From: Gracilaria vermiculophylla
Taxonomy: Eukaryota; Rhodophyta; Florideophyceae; Gracilariales; Gracilariaceae
Length of the DNA stretch: 64,000 nucleotides
NCBI GenBank assembly: GCA_019155205.2
Contig: JAHNZQ020000004.1
Location: forward strand, 688,658-752,657
Direction: 5' to 3'
The translations under genes were made by a program, and so were the position numbers. The notes under the pieces were generated by a model. It searched no databases and was not told the DNA's origin. It saw nothing but the letters and a program-made list of their open reading frames with translations. The number at the start of each line of letters is the position of its first letter. The stretch's first letter is position 1. Shown piece after piece: positions 36,531 to 46,428 of the stretch.

Positions 36531-38963
36531 TCAGAGGCGCTGGTGGGCGGCGGACAGCTGCACAGCCAGCCCGTGCACGGCACCGGCGGCGGCGGGCGCC
36601 AGCACGACGGCGAAGCGCGCGGCACCGCGGCGCGCCAGCCAGTCCACGCGCGCAGCTCGCGCGCGCGCGTACTGCTCGGCCAGCAGCGCGTCGCGCGGCG
36701 CGCCGCCGTCGCTCCCGCGCACGCACACGCCCACGGCCTCCAGCACGCGCCGGCTCCCGCCCCACTGCACCACCCGCAGCTGCGCGTCCACGCGCCAATG
36801 CGCCGCGCCGAGTCGCTCCCACCCCACGTCCCCCCCTTCACCCTCTTTCGCATCGGCCTGCGCTTCTTCCTCAGCTTTGGCCGACGCTTCGGCCTCAGCC
36901 TCCGTCCCACCATCCCGTTCCCGCCCCCCACTTCCGCTTCCGCTTCCGCTCCCAATCGCGCTTCCATTCCCACTCCCACTGCCTCTTCTACTCCCGCTTC
37001 TACTACCAATTCCAATTCCACTCCCACTCCCACTCCCGTCCCCGCTTCCGTCTCCCGTCCCACTCCCGCTCCCGCTCCCGTTCGCCATGTCGGCGTCCTC
37101 GGGCGTCTCCTCGCGGTCGCTCGGCGGCGTGATCTCCCGTATCCCGCCCAGATCGCCCGCCCCCCGCACCATCGCCGGCACCCCGGTGTTGCCCGCCGCA
37201 ATGTAGCGCCCTTGCCAGTTGTGCTTCTCTGCCTTCTCCCCATTCGCCTTGCTGACAGCCGACTCCACCATCCCGCTCCTCCGTCGCTTGCTCGCCCCCC
37301 GTGCGCCCCCCGAGCGCACTTCCATGCCGTACCGCTGCTGCAGCTCATCTACTTGTCGCTTGCTGCCGCTCTCGCTGCGCCCTACGGGCTGCCCGTTCGC
37401 GCTCGCCTTATCCATACCTTTGATCGCCTCCTCCTCCTCGCTGTCCCCGCTTGCGCCTCCCTTCAGTCTGTCCGTCCTGCAATTACTATTCTTGCGTCCG
37501 TCGTGTCCCATAACCGTCACTGTCTCCTCTTCGCTCTTCCCGCGAATCATCTCACCCGACGCTGACGCGTGTCCTTCATTGGCGCATGCGCTTCCACCTT
37601 GCATTTTTTCCTTGTCCACGCGCTCGTTTTCGCGCTCATTTTTGTCCAACGTTCCCGTCGTAGCCACTAGTGCGTTCTGCCTGTGCCCATCGCGCACACG
37701 CCCGTTTTGTCGTTTGCTTCGCGACAGCCGTGCGCGCCAGCTCTCGTTGGTGCCACTGTCCGTCACATTGGACACGCCCACCTCAGTCTTCACATTCTCT
37801 CCGTTGCTGCCGTTGCTCTCGTGGCTCGCGTTACTCGCGTTGCTCGCGTTATTCGCGTTGCTCGCGTTGCTCGCGTTGCTAGCATTGCTCGCGTTGCTGG
37901 CGTTGCTCCGGTGCGTTGCGGACGACGACGGCGTCTTTCCCTCATCGGCGTTGTCGAACGCCTTCCCACCATTCTCACCCGCGTGATGGTGGTGGTGATG
38001 GTGGTGGTTGTTCTGGTTGTACATGTTCACGATCCCGGGGTTGTTGGAGTGAGCCACCTCAGCCCACATTTGCTGCGGATTCGAACCATGAGACCCGTTT
38101 GCATTCGCTTGCAGCATCATCGAGGCGTCGACGCCCACCTGCCCGTGCGCACCAAAGCCGCCGTACATGACCCCGTTGGGTGGCTGCGAGCCCACATTGA
38201 GCTGTGAACAAGCATACATGTCGTACCCGTTGCGCGGCACGGCACAGTTGACGTTTGACTGCGGCGCAGGGGCGGCGCCTGGCGCCAGACTGTTGCCGCT
38301 GGGCGCGTTCATTAAAGGCGCCGCAGAACTTTTCGGCTGTGAGTTGACGCCATTGTTACTGCTGTTCGCCGCTGCCTGCGCGCTGCCCACATTGTGCACC
38401 GCCACGGAGGCGTCGGCGTTTGGCGCCGCGTGGTGATGAGGGTACATTTGCTCCATGACGTTGACCTGCACCATGTTGTGGAAGGCGCCGGGTGGCGCCG
38501 CCGAGTACGAGAACGGCGAAGCAAACGCATACGGCATAGACGGGGCGCCGTAAAACGGTGGGGCGGTCGGTAACGGCGCCGACATGGTGGACTGGCTGGC
38601 AGGCTGCACCATGGCAGCGGCTTGCGCAATGCGCGGTATGGGCAAGTGATAGTTGTGCGAGGACACACCGCCGTTGAGATAGCAGTCACAGCCGACGATT
38701 CCGCACATGTATGGCATGGGCGGGGGAAACGCGATGGTCGTGAGATGATGCGCGGGTAAGCGGGCGTGCGGCTGCGGCTGTGGTGGCTGCTGAAGTTGTT
38801 GATGGTGCTGTTGCTGTTGTTGTTGTGGTGGATGGCGTTGTTGTCGTGCCTGTGGCTGGTGTGGTGAATGTTGTTGTGGCGCTTGTTGTTGTCGTGAATG
38901 TTGTTGTTTTTGTTGTTGTTTTTGATGGTGTTTTTGTTGTTGTGGTTGTGGTGGTGGTTGTGG

Positions 38964-39006
<43 letters not shown>

Positions 39007-39503
39007 GGTTGTTGCTGTGGTTGTTGTGGTTGTTGTGGTAGTAGTTTTTGTAGGCGCGGGGCAGATGCGGATGAGGGGAGGTAGGATGAGTGAGGATGTT
39101 GAGCGACATGGTGCGTTTGGATGTTGTGAGTTGAAAATGGCAAATGAGAGTGCGGGCGAGGGTGAGCGGGTAGAGATTGAGTAGAGTGCACGGAAGTAGG
39201 GGCCATGCGGAAGATGTGGTCCTTCTTTTGTACAATGGAATGAATCTCATGCTTGTAGTACTCCTTGTCGGCAGCGGTGGCCTTCTCCTTCTCCAGCTTC
39301 TCCTTGAGCTTGTCCAGACTCTTGATCTTGCGGTGCGGCCATCGCGGGACGCCGTGCTTGCGACACTGCTTCTTGAGGGCGGTGACGCAGACGCCGAGGT
39401 GCTTGGCGGCGGTGTTGATGGGGAGGTGGAAAAAGCGCGAGAGGTCGTGGTAGGTGAGGTTGCGGCCGCGCGGGGGGTCGGGCGAGGAGAGGCGGGGCTG
39501 CGA

Positions 39504-39563
<60 letters not shown>

Positions 39564-39671
39564 ACGCGGAGGCGGGGGGTTGGCCGGGGGGTCGGGGCGG
39601 TGGTCAAGCGATGCGGAGGCGCGCGGGGGGGATGAAGGCGGGCGCGGGCGGTGCGGTGGCGGCGACGACAT
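36531..39671 (-). CDS. RWP-RK transcription factor with low-complexity regions
   Basis: The protein is 1046 aa. Residues 71-122 form an RWP-RK DNA-binding domain (LTYHDLSRFFHLPINTAAKHLG ... KHGVPRWPHRKIKSL given in part), the family of NIN-like and RKD regulators that control nitrogen responses and gametogenesis in green plants. A Pro-run precedes it; after a coiled helix (120-150) come a poly-Gln region (from about 210), Asn/Ala/Ser repeats encoded by a 9-bp tandem, and (GS)n repeats. The last 95 or so residues look folded again (WRVDAQLRVVQWGG ... VLAPAAAGAVHGLAVQL) but I do not recognise them. There is no PB1 domain. It is divergent from the fucosyltransferase-like gene. Confidence 0.9.
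36905..37086. repeat. Hexanucleotide-type repeats coding for Gly-Ser
   Basis: Imperfect CCCGCTTCC/CCCACTCCC repeats in the RWP-RK gene encode Ser-Gly alternation on the minus strand. Confidence 0.8.
37820..37915. repeat. 9-bp tandem repeat coding for Asn-Ala-Ser
   Basis: About ten copies of GCTCGCGTT and variants. The period is three codons, giving repeated NAS on the minus strand within the RWP-RK protein. Confidence 0.88.
38796..39037. repeat. TTG/CAA repeats coding for poly-Gln
   Basis: Long TTGTTG runs on the + strand are CAACAA on the coding strand, giving a poly-Gln region in the RWP-RK protein. Confidence 0.9.
39503..39561. repeat. (GGC)n tract coding for poly-Pro
   Basis: About 20 consecutive GGC units on the + strand, read as CCG codons on the minus strand, give the poly-Pro run just before the RWP-RK domain. 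Confidence 0.9.
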
Positions 39672-40197
39672 GTGGCGGGGGGGAGGAAAGCTGCGAGCGC
39701 GGCGGGACGGCGGAGCGTGCAGGCAGCGCAGGGAGTCGCGGGGGCGGCGAAGAGGCGCGCGGCGGGCAGGGGGGGGAGTGCGCTACGGGGATGCGGCCGA
39801 CGAAGGTACGGGCGCGCGCGTCGTCGGTTGAAGCGAAGCGATGGCAGCGGCGCAGCGGGCAGCTCGACCGTCCGCAGCGTGCGCATCGGCGCTGAGGGCG
39901 CACGCAGCGGTACATAGATATTTTGGCGTGACACGCGCGATGCGCGCCGCCGCCATTGGCGCGCGGCGGCCACAAAAGATCGCACAAAACATCCGCCTGG
40001 CGTTCACGCGCCCCGAACGGGGCGGAGGTGCTGCGCGCGCGCCAAGCGCCGCCAAGATACGCGCGCGTGCGCGCGCCAATCACCAGTCAAAGCGTATCGG
40101 CGAAGATATTTACGCGCCCACCACCACGTTCGCCGCCACAGTTGTCTGTCCGCGCCCCAGCAGCCATTTGCCGCCTGCGCCACACCGTATGCGAGCC

Positions 40198-40312
40198 ACG
40201 CAGCCACACAGCCACACAGCCACACTGCCACGCTGCCACGGATCCATCCACACATCCACGAAGCCACGTACACACGCACCCACGAACCCACGCAGCCACG
40301 AACCCACGCATC
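40198..40312. repeat. Degenerate CAGCCACA minisatellite
   Basis: An 8-bp unit, AGCCACAC, is perfect for a few copies around 40200-40230 and decays into CCCACGAA/CATCCACG variants. Only one strand is pyrimidine-biased and no frame is protein-like. Confidence 0.75.
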
Positions 40313-40621
40313 TGCGCCAGCACGTGCACGTTTCCACTTTCGGCCTTTCTTACACGTGTTCTACTCAACCACGAAAACATGTTGAGCACGGCGTGGCTGT
40401 ATGCGCTGGACGTGGCGCGCCCGCGGCCGCCGACCGTTGACGCGTGCTCGACGGCAGCGCATCGCGGTGGGGGGTCCGCGCGCGGCGCTTGTCTGCGCGT
40501 CGCCCGTTATTTGTTCGTGCGCCACTGCCAAGGCCTCGCTGCACACGCGCTGTCGCGCGCTCTTTGTTGCCGCGCCCTCCGCGCGCGCGCCCCACCATCC
40601 GCCGCCGCCATCCCCATAGCC

Positions 40622-40657
40622 GCCCGTGCCGCCCGTGCCGCCCGTGCCGCCCGTGCC
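40622..40657. repeat. 9-bp tandem GCCCGTGCC, four copies
   Basis: Four perfect copies in the likely 5' leader of the FUT-like gene, followed by variant copies. Confidence 0.88.
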
Positions 40658-40703
40658 GCCCACGCCGCCACCGCCACCGCCGCCGCCCCGAACCGCCGCC
40701 GCC

Positions 40704-42386
40704 ATGGCCTCCTTGCTCGCGGCCACCTCCGCGCACGCCCACCTGCGCCGCGCCGTGCGCTCCGCTGTGCGCCGCCTAGTCGCCAGACGCGCCAAGGTGC
40801 CGTCGCGCCTGTGGCACCCCCACTACGCCTTCCTGCTGTCGCTCTTCCTTTTCTCCGTCGCTGTGCTGCTCACCGGTCTTGCCTCGTCGTTTCACGCCGC
40901 CGATCCCTTCCTTAGCCCGCGCCCGCCGTCGCCGCCACCACCCCCCATGCGCATGTTTTCCGTCCCGCACCAGCAGCCGCCGTCGCCGCCGTCGCCAGCG
41001 CCCTTGCTGCCGCCGCGCTTACCGCCACAGCTGCGCCACCGCGTCTACCGCCTCCTCCGCGCCGTCTCTTCCGCCCCGCACGTCCTGCGCACCGCCTACG
41101 GCCTGCCTGACACCGTCGTCGCCTGCATGAGCCCCCCCGTCGCACTAACTCTCCTCGCCAAACTCCTCCTCTTCGACCTGCTAGCCGATCCCCACACCCA
41201 GATCCTGCAGCCGCGCGCCCGCGTTCTTTTTGTCCACACCCAGAACGGGCTGGGAAATCGCCTGCGCGCCCTGGCCTCCGGCCTGGCCATGGCGCGAGCC
41301 ACCCACCGCGTCCCCGTCGTCGTGTGGGAGAGAGATCCGCACCTCGCCGCCTCCTTCCAGGAGGTTTTCACCGCCGCCCCCAACTCCTCCTCCGTCCGCT
41401 CTGTCATTTATGACCACGTCATAGTCATGGACCGCTTTGTCGATTGGTCCGTCGCCTCGCAACAAAACCATACGTGGCACCCCGTCAGCTACATGGAGAA
41501 GGACGGCCTCGGCGCTGAACCGGGCATCCTCCTTCCCTTCGAGATGCCCTCCGCCTCTTCCCCCTCACTGCAAAACTGGATCGCACATGCGCAGCACCAC
41601 CCGCAACTGCTCAACGCCTCTGCCCCGCTCACCCTTTCCGACGAGCCGCAGCAACCGCCCACCGCGCCGAGCAACCGCCTCATCCACTCTGCGAAACATG
41701 TGTACTTTAAGAGCGCGTACGTCGCGAGAACGCAGCCGTCCGCCCTTTCGTCGCGCTCCGTTGTCAACCGCGAGCTGGCGCTGCTGCAGCCCAGCGACAG
41801 CGTCATGCGCATCGTGCGGCAGCTCAACCCCAACCTGTTACGCCGCGCCATCGGCGTGCACATACGCTCCAGAAGTCTGGCCAGGGACAACGTCCACGTG
41901 CGCACGCGGTGCGAGTACACCCGCGAGGGCGCGCGCGTCACCGACTTTTGGAGGTCGCACTCCAGCCTCAATGTCTTTGTCAAGAAGATGAAGTGGGCTA
42001 TGCGTCGTCAGGGCGGCGTCAAGTTTTTCGTCGCAGCCGACGACGTCGCCGTCGTGCAAAGTTTGAGAGATTTGTTTGGCGATGATCGAATTCTGCACAT
42101 TCAGCGTGACTGTGATGATCGTTTTGAGGGCTGCGTCAAGTACGCCATGGCCGACCTCATCTGTTTGTCGAAGACGAGGAAGATTTATGGATCGAACTGG
42201 AGCAGTTTTTCGGAGGCTGCTGGCCGCCTTGGTGGCAAGAGTGTGTATCTTAGTGGCTATCATTTTGGACGCCGTAGGGGCATTGCGCTATGGTGTGATC
42301 GCGCTCAGTCCCGCATCTATAGGGCAGTAGACCACCTCCTCAACGTGTGGCCATCCTGGCTCACGTTGCCGTGGAATCGGTGCTAA
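40704..42386 (+). CDS. Fucosyltransferase-like type II membrane protein
   Basis: The protein is 560 aa. A basic N-terminal tail and one hydrophobic segment (41-61, YAFLLSLFLFSVAVLLTGLAS) followed by a Pro-rich stalk suggest a Golgi type II enzyme. The luminal part has motifs of the GDP-fucose transferase superfamily (NodZ/FUT8/O-FucT): VHTQNGLGNRLRALASGLAMA (177-197, given in part), GVHIRSRS (384-391), FFVAADD (441-447) and DLICLSKTRKIYGSNWSSFSE (from 484). The Arg in HIR and the last motif are the expected GDP-fucose contacts. Acceptor unknown. Base composition falls from GC-rich at the 5' end to near balanced at the 3' end. The chosen ATG is followed directly by the basic tail. Confidence 0.8.
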   Translation: MASLLAATSAHAHLRRAVRSAVRRLVARRAKVPSRLWHPHYAFLLSLFLFSVAVLLTGLASSFHAADPFLSPRPPSPPPPPMRMFSVPHQQPPSPPSPAPLLPPRLPPQLRHRVYRLLRAVSSAPHVLRTAYGLPDTVVACMSPPVALTLLAKLLLFDLLADPHTQILQPRARVLFVHTQNGLGNRLRALASGLAMARATHRVPVVVWERDPHLAASFQEVFTAAPNSSSVRSVIYDHVIVMDRFVDWSVASQQNHTWHPVSYMEKDGLGAEPGILLPFEMPSASSPSLQNWIAHAQHHPQLLNASAPLTLSDEPQQPPTAPSNRLIHSAKHVYFKSAYVARTQPSALSSRSVVNRELALLQPSDSVMRIVRQLNPNLLRRAIGVHIRSRSLARDNVHVRTRCEYTREGARVTDFWRSHSSLNVFVKKMKWAMRRQGGVKFFVAADDVAVVQSLRDLFGDDRILHIQRDCDDRFEGCVKYAMADLICLSKTRKIYGSNWSSFSEAAGRLGGKSVYLSGYHFGRRRGIALWCDRAQSRIYRAVDHLLNVWPSWLTLPWNRC

Positions 42387-42622
42387 CGACTCGTGCCGCC
42401 GCTCTTAGCTTTTTTTTTTTGTTTTTCGGCCTGCATTGTAGAGATGCAACTGGTACTGACGTACCACATAGGGATAGAAAGTGTCTACCGATACAGGGAT
42501 GAGGTGTCTTCGGGTGTGGCCAAATCAATGGCGTTATGAGCAACAATGCGCGGCCAGAGCCGTGTCTCGAGAGCCGATAACAACGTCAAACACATTGGTC
42601 TGCCACCGTCTCAATTCGGCGT

Positions 42623-43801
42623 TTATAATAACAATGGCTGCGCCCAGCCGTGCGCGTCATATTGCTCGCCGGATTGGATCGCTCGCACCTTCTTGTACAA
42701 GCGGAGCAGGCGATCGCCAACGCGGTCGGGATCGCTGCCTATTTCATACAATCTGCTGCCATGCACAACGCGCGTGACCGCCGTGATGACCACCGCCGTG
42801 CCGCATGCGCCCACCTCATCGAATTGTTCCAACTCGTCGATATCGATTTCGCGCTGCTCTATGACCATACCCTCGTCCCGCGCCAATTGCATCAGCGTCT
42901 TGTTCGTGATGCTTGGTAGCACGCTCTCCGAGTCGGGCGTTATGTATGAATTGCCTTTCAGCGCGAAGAAGTTTGATGTGCCGAACTCCTCAATGGTTCG
43001 ACGATTTCGGGCGTCCAGGTAGAGATTGATTGGGTAGCCAGCACTCTTGCCCATCATGTTCGGCATTAGGTCTGCAGCGTAGTTGCCGGCGACTTTGACG
43101 TGGCCAACGCCCCTCGGCGCGGCGCGATCAAAGTTCTGCATCACAAGAGCGGTCACGGGAGATAATCCGCCCTTGTAGTAGTCTCCCACGGGCACCACCA
43201 TGACGAGAAAGGTGAACTCGTCAGATGACTGAAGCCCAATTTTTGCGCCGCTACCGAATAGCAATGGTCGGATGTACAATGAGCCCCCACTTTCATACGG
43301 TGGCACATACTCAATGTTCTCTCTGACCGCCATGTGAACAACATGTAAAAATAACTCCGACGGAACGGCAGGAATCACTAGACGCTCCGCGGATGCTTGC
43401 AGTCGCTTTGCGTTTTCATCGGCGCGAAAAATTCTCACGACGCCGTCTTGGCCGCGAAACGCCTTGAGGCCCTCGAAGCAGCTCTGTCCATAGTGCAGCG
43501 AAGTGCTCGCAATGTGCATGCGGACGAATGGTTCGGAGACCGCTGCGGGGGCTGACCACTGGCCGTCCTTCCAGATGCATTGCACGTAACATGCCGTCTG
43601 AATGTACTGAAAGCCGAGATTGTTCCAATCGAGCTTAGGCGCTGCTCGTCGCACCTCGGACTGAACCATGCGAGGAGCGAGCGCCGTGCGCGGCGAACGG
43701 GCCTGAGGAGCTTGCTTGAGGTTGTGGGGCGATTTGACGCGGTCGCCAAGCGCTAAGAACGAGCTGCGTTGCAGCGGCGGCAAAGGGGATACAAAAGCCA
43801 T
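42623..43801 (-). CDS. Branched-chain amino acid aminotransferase, plastid-targeted
   Basis: The protein is 392 aa. It is a class IV PLP enzyme that interconverts Leu, Ile and Val with their 2-oxo acids. The PLP Lys lies in HVKVAGNYAADLMP (Lys236); other family features are HYGQSCFEGLKAFRG (103-117), GSLYIRPLLFGSG (173-185), EFGTSNFFAL and the late GTAVVITAV motif. The first 50 residues start MAFVSPLPPLQ and are Ser/Arg/Pro-rich, a plastid transit peptide with an early Phe. The ATG at 43801 was preferred because the longer frame begins with TTG. A TATA-like sequence lies about 116 nt upstream. It is convergent with the FUT-like gene (236-bp spacer). Confidence 0.95.
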   Translation of the reverse strand: MAFVSPLPPLQRSSFLALGDRVKSPHNLKQAPQARSPRTALAPRMVQSEVRRAAPKLDWNNLGFQYIQTACYVQCIWKDGQWSAPAAVSEPFVRMHIASTSLHYGQSCFEGLKAFRGQDGVVRIFRADENAKRLQASAERLVIPAVPSELFLHVVHMAVRENIEYVPPYESGGSLYIRPLLFGSGAKIGLQSSDEFTFLVMVVPVGDYYKGGLSPVTALVMQNFDRAAPRGVGHVKVAGNYAADLMPNMMGKSAGYPINLYLDARNRRTIEEFGTSNFFALKGNSYITPDSESVLPSITNKTLMQLARDEGMVIEQREIDIDELEQFDEVGACGTAVVITAVTRVVHGSRLYEIGSDPDRVGDRLLRLYKKVRAIQSGEQYDAHGWAQPLLL

Positions 43802-43916
43802 ACTATTGTCTTTCGACGTGAAGCCGGTGGGAGGGAGACGTGAGAGGGCTGGTAGGCGGTGATGCGAGGTGTGCAACGGAGGGGAGGGGGCGGGGAGCAC
43901 GATGGCGTTCAAAACC

Positions 43917-43922
43917 TATAAA
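43917..43922 (-). promoter_or_regulatory. TATA-like motif upstream of BCAT
   Basis: TTTATA on the minus strand (TATAAA on +), 116 nt before the BCAT ATG. Its orientation is ambiguous. Confidence 0.3.
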
Positions 43923-45250
43923 GCGTCAACGCGGGGGGACCGGGGGGGCGTCTCGGCGTTGACAGTTAGCACAGATGGTGGCAAAGACGCTTGCGACCGA
44001 ATCGTCGCTGTCACACGTGTTGATCGCTCGACCCGCCAGTACGGTACTTCCCCGCCGCTGTGAGGCGCACAGTGTGCGCGCGCTCTTCGCGATGTCAGTT
44101 ACATACAAGACGCTCGTTGGTGGGCGTGGCGGCCATGCGTGGCCACAGGGTGTCTCACCCTTCGCGTGTCCGTCGTCGTGTTAGCTGGCCGATCTGTTCC
44201 AGCGCCGCATCGCTGTGGCTAAAGCGCTGCCGCTCTGTTGCGCTACGTGTAAACACTTCCGAAAGTGGGTGCGATGACGGTGTGTGTCTTCCCTCAGCTG
44301 CAACCCTGCACGCGTTTGCTGTAGCGACTGTCCATGCGGCATGCTGCGCCACAGTTTCAAAGTCACATGCCCCGGGCGGCAACGGGCTGCAGTCTTTTCG
44401 ATGAATGCGGCCACGAGCGCAAATTGAATCATGTAGCTCTTATGTATCTTAGCCTGCCTTCCAGAGTGCGAAGAGGCAGACTGGTTTCCAACCAATGCAC
44501 AGGTACATTCGTTGCACAAGCCTCATAGTAGTGCGCATCTGTCAGGATTGGCACACCGATGTTTTCACCATCGCGAAAGTCATTTGCTTCGCTCGGTCCC
44601 GCATAATCAATCTGTTATTGCACTCAAATCTGTACCGCACTCGATTAAAGTATGAGCGCTCCAGAACGACTTTTCCGATGTAGCATGAAAACGCTCGCAG
44701 CTGACCAGGATGAAAACTGAGTCTTGAGGTACCTCCTCTTCTAAGAAAGCGGCACTGAGTACACGCGCACGATGGGGAGTCGAGCGCACCGCATTGAAGG
44801 AATGGCCCCTGACAGCAATCCGCAAAAGATGGAGCGCAAAGGTCTGTGCCGAACGTGACCAGGCATTGGAATTCAGCGAACGACCTGTACTTCCCTATCA
44901 CATTGTTGATTTTGCTTTGAAATCAGATGCGTTGTGCGGATCAAGGCCTGAATCACCGAGTCGCTGCAAATCATTTGGTTTGCATGATTCATTATGCTTT
45001 TGACATGCCCCTAAGGAAGCTATCCTGAGAATACCGAACACGGGCTTCGTCCGAAAAGTACAACAATTTGGACAAAACTGTGGCAAAGTACTACCTCCGA
45101 GGCTTCCTTTCAAAGATGCAATTCTGTCACCTGATGTTCTTCAGCAAATCAAAACGCTTGCAAAACCTTGCCCGAAAATACCGTCGATACCGTCGGTACA
45201 TGCAATGAGCTCATCAATGGTGCCAATACGGTATCTCTATAACGAAGCAC

Positions 45251-45258
45251 TTTATAAA
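45251..45258 (+). promoter_or_regulatory. TATA-like motif upstream of psbQ'
   Basis: TTTATAAA lies about 314 nt before the psbQ' ATG. It is palindromic, so orientation cannot be decided. Confidence 0.3.
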
Positions 45259-45571
45259 GGTTAATACACTACGTTTCTGCATTTCTCTTTGAAATCCAAA
45301 GTTTTGACGGTATTGAGGGAGTTACAGTACTGTCTCGCTTTTTGAAAAGAAATTCATTTCAGCCGAGACGGATCGCGCCCATACCTTATCTATCACGATC
45401 TCGACGACCACTAATATTCCCGAGGCGTATGCACCACCCTGCACTTTTTTTTGGAGGGCTACATAGAACAAGAGACTTCTTAACGCCGAGCGGCAAATTT
45501 GGGCTTCCCAGTACTCCCAAATACACCACTCGGAGAAACAGAATAAGCAACGGTTGAAATACTTTGGCGGG

Positions 45572-46114
45572 ATGGTACTTTCTGCATTCATGTGCGTCAG
45601 TGCACACACAGTCATTCGTTCAACAGCGGAAACGCCAGAGACGTCACCGAGGAACGTGTCTCGTCGCAACTTCATACTGGCGGCGAGCTCAGCGATCACA
45701 GCGGCCGTTCTACCGAAGGCAGCTATCTCTGAACAAAAGCTACCGGCTGGAGCTGCGCAGTTCACCCGAGTTTTGACGGCCCAAAGGCAATGGGACAGTC
45801 TAGGGAGCGTGTTGAACAGCGGCCGAACACTGGAGAACGAAGAATGGGAAAATATTCGCGGAGTTCTACGCGCAATTTACCAAGTCAGCGGGGACATGGA
45901 GTATCTCACCAAACCATGGAGCACCGTCGAACGACAAAGTGCCTCCAAAGATATAAGGTCCATCAGAATGACTTTGAAGCAAATGGACGAACCCGCCAAA
46001 CAAAGGCAGATGGACGAGTTCAAAGCAAAATACGACCAAGTACAAATTTTACTGCAACGCTTTCTGAGCACTTTCAGCGAGGCGACTGCAGCAGACATAC
46101 CGCTTGAGCTTTAG
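45572..46114 (+). CDS. psbQ: PsbQ'-type photosystem II oxygen-evolving subunit
   Basis: The protein is 180 aa. It resembles the 20-kDa PsbQ' extrinsic subunit of red-algal photosystem II, which sits on the lumenal side near the Mn cluster. The presequence is bipartite: a short Ser/Thr-rich part with MVLSAF at the start, then SRRNFILAASSAITAAVLPKAA (given in part), a twin-arginine thylakoid signal. The mature part is an all-helical bundle with WDSLGSVLNSGRTLENEEWENIRGVLR-type pattern and Tyr/Leu-rich last helix. The first true ATG is used; the frame extends six codons to a TTG. The transit part is short, so an upstream exon is possible. Its stop overlaps the stop of the convergent PsbW-like gene. 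Confidence 0.85.
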   Translation: MVLSAFMCVSAHTVIRSTAETPETSPRNVSRRNFILAASSAITAAVLPKAAISEQKLPAGAAQFTRVLTAQRQWDSLGSVLNSGRTLENEEWENIRGVLRAIYQVSGDMEYLTKPWSTVERQSASKDIRSIRMTLKQMDEPAKQRQMDEFKAKYDQVQILLQRFLSTFSEATAADIPLEL

Positions 46115-46428
46115 TTACGACGCTGGTCATATTCTCCCAAAAAGTCTTCTTTGTTTTGCGAGCCATCAAACTGAAGGAAAAATATGAGGAAGACGGCAGG
46201 AATTGCAATCAAGGGCAAAAACAAAAGCGGCGTGTCGATGCCAAGGCCTTCACCAGTGCCTTCGGTAGCCAACGTGGGCGCAACAGCGGCGACAGCAGCG
46301 GGCAATGCGGCGAGACGAGCGGCGTGCTTTCTGAGCGACATGCGTGGCGCACGACGCGTCGAAACCGCAGCCGAGACCGGGCGCACGGCGAGCGGAAGGG
46401 AAGTGGCCGGAACGAAGGCAGAGACCAT
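46111..46428 (-). CDS. Small single-span thylakoid protein, PsbW-like
   Basis: The protein is 105 aa. It starts MVSAFVPATSL, has an Arg-containing transit region, a hydrophobic Ala-rich segment (LAALPAAVAAVAPTLA) that looks like a thylakoid signal with cleavage before TEGTG, and one transmembrane helix (LLFLPLIAIPAVFLIFFL), ending in a charged tail (KEDFLGEYDQRRN). The TEGTG..G....LL pattern followed by one helix recalls PsbW of photosystem II; I am confident that it is a small thylakoid membrane protein, less so of the exact name. The TAA lies within TTAG at 46111-46114, so it overlaps psbQ' by 4 nt tail to tail. Confidence 0.75.
   Translation of the reverse strand: MVSAFVPATSLPLAVRPVSAAVSTRRAPRMSLRKHAARLAALPAAVAAVAPTLATEGTGEGLGIDTPLLFLPLIAIPAVFLIFFLQFDGSQNKEDFLGEYDQRRN

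Larger units (their letters stand above)
39672..40703. other. Divergent spacer between RWP-RK and FUT-like genes
   Basis: This 1 kb spacer holds both promoters, a CAGCCACA-type minisatellite (40198-40312) and a 9-bp repeat just before the FUT-like ATG (40622-40657). No gene is supported. Confidence 0.55.
43802..45571. other. Intergenic region between BCAT and psbQ'
   Basis: 1.8 kb with only short ORFs and no recognised domain. The left end holds the BCAT promoter, with TATAAA on the + strand at 43917-43922 (TTTATA on the other). The right end holds TTTATAAA at 45251-45258 and the psbQ' leader. I see no RNA gene. Confidence 0.5.

Noticed and set aside
38077..38087. GGATTCGAACC, which on the minus strand reads like a tRNA T-loop
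   Set aside because: It lies within the RWP-RK coding frame, and no acceptor or anticodon stems fit around it.
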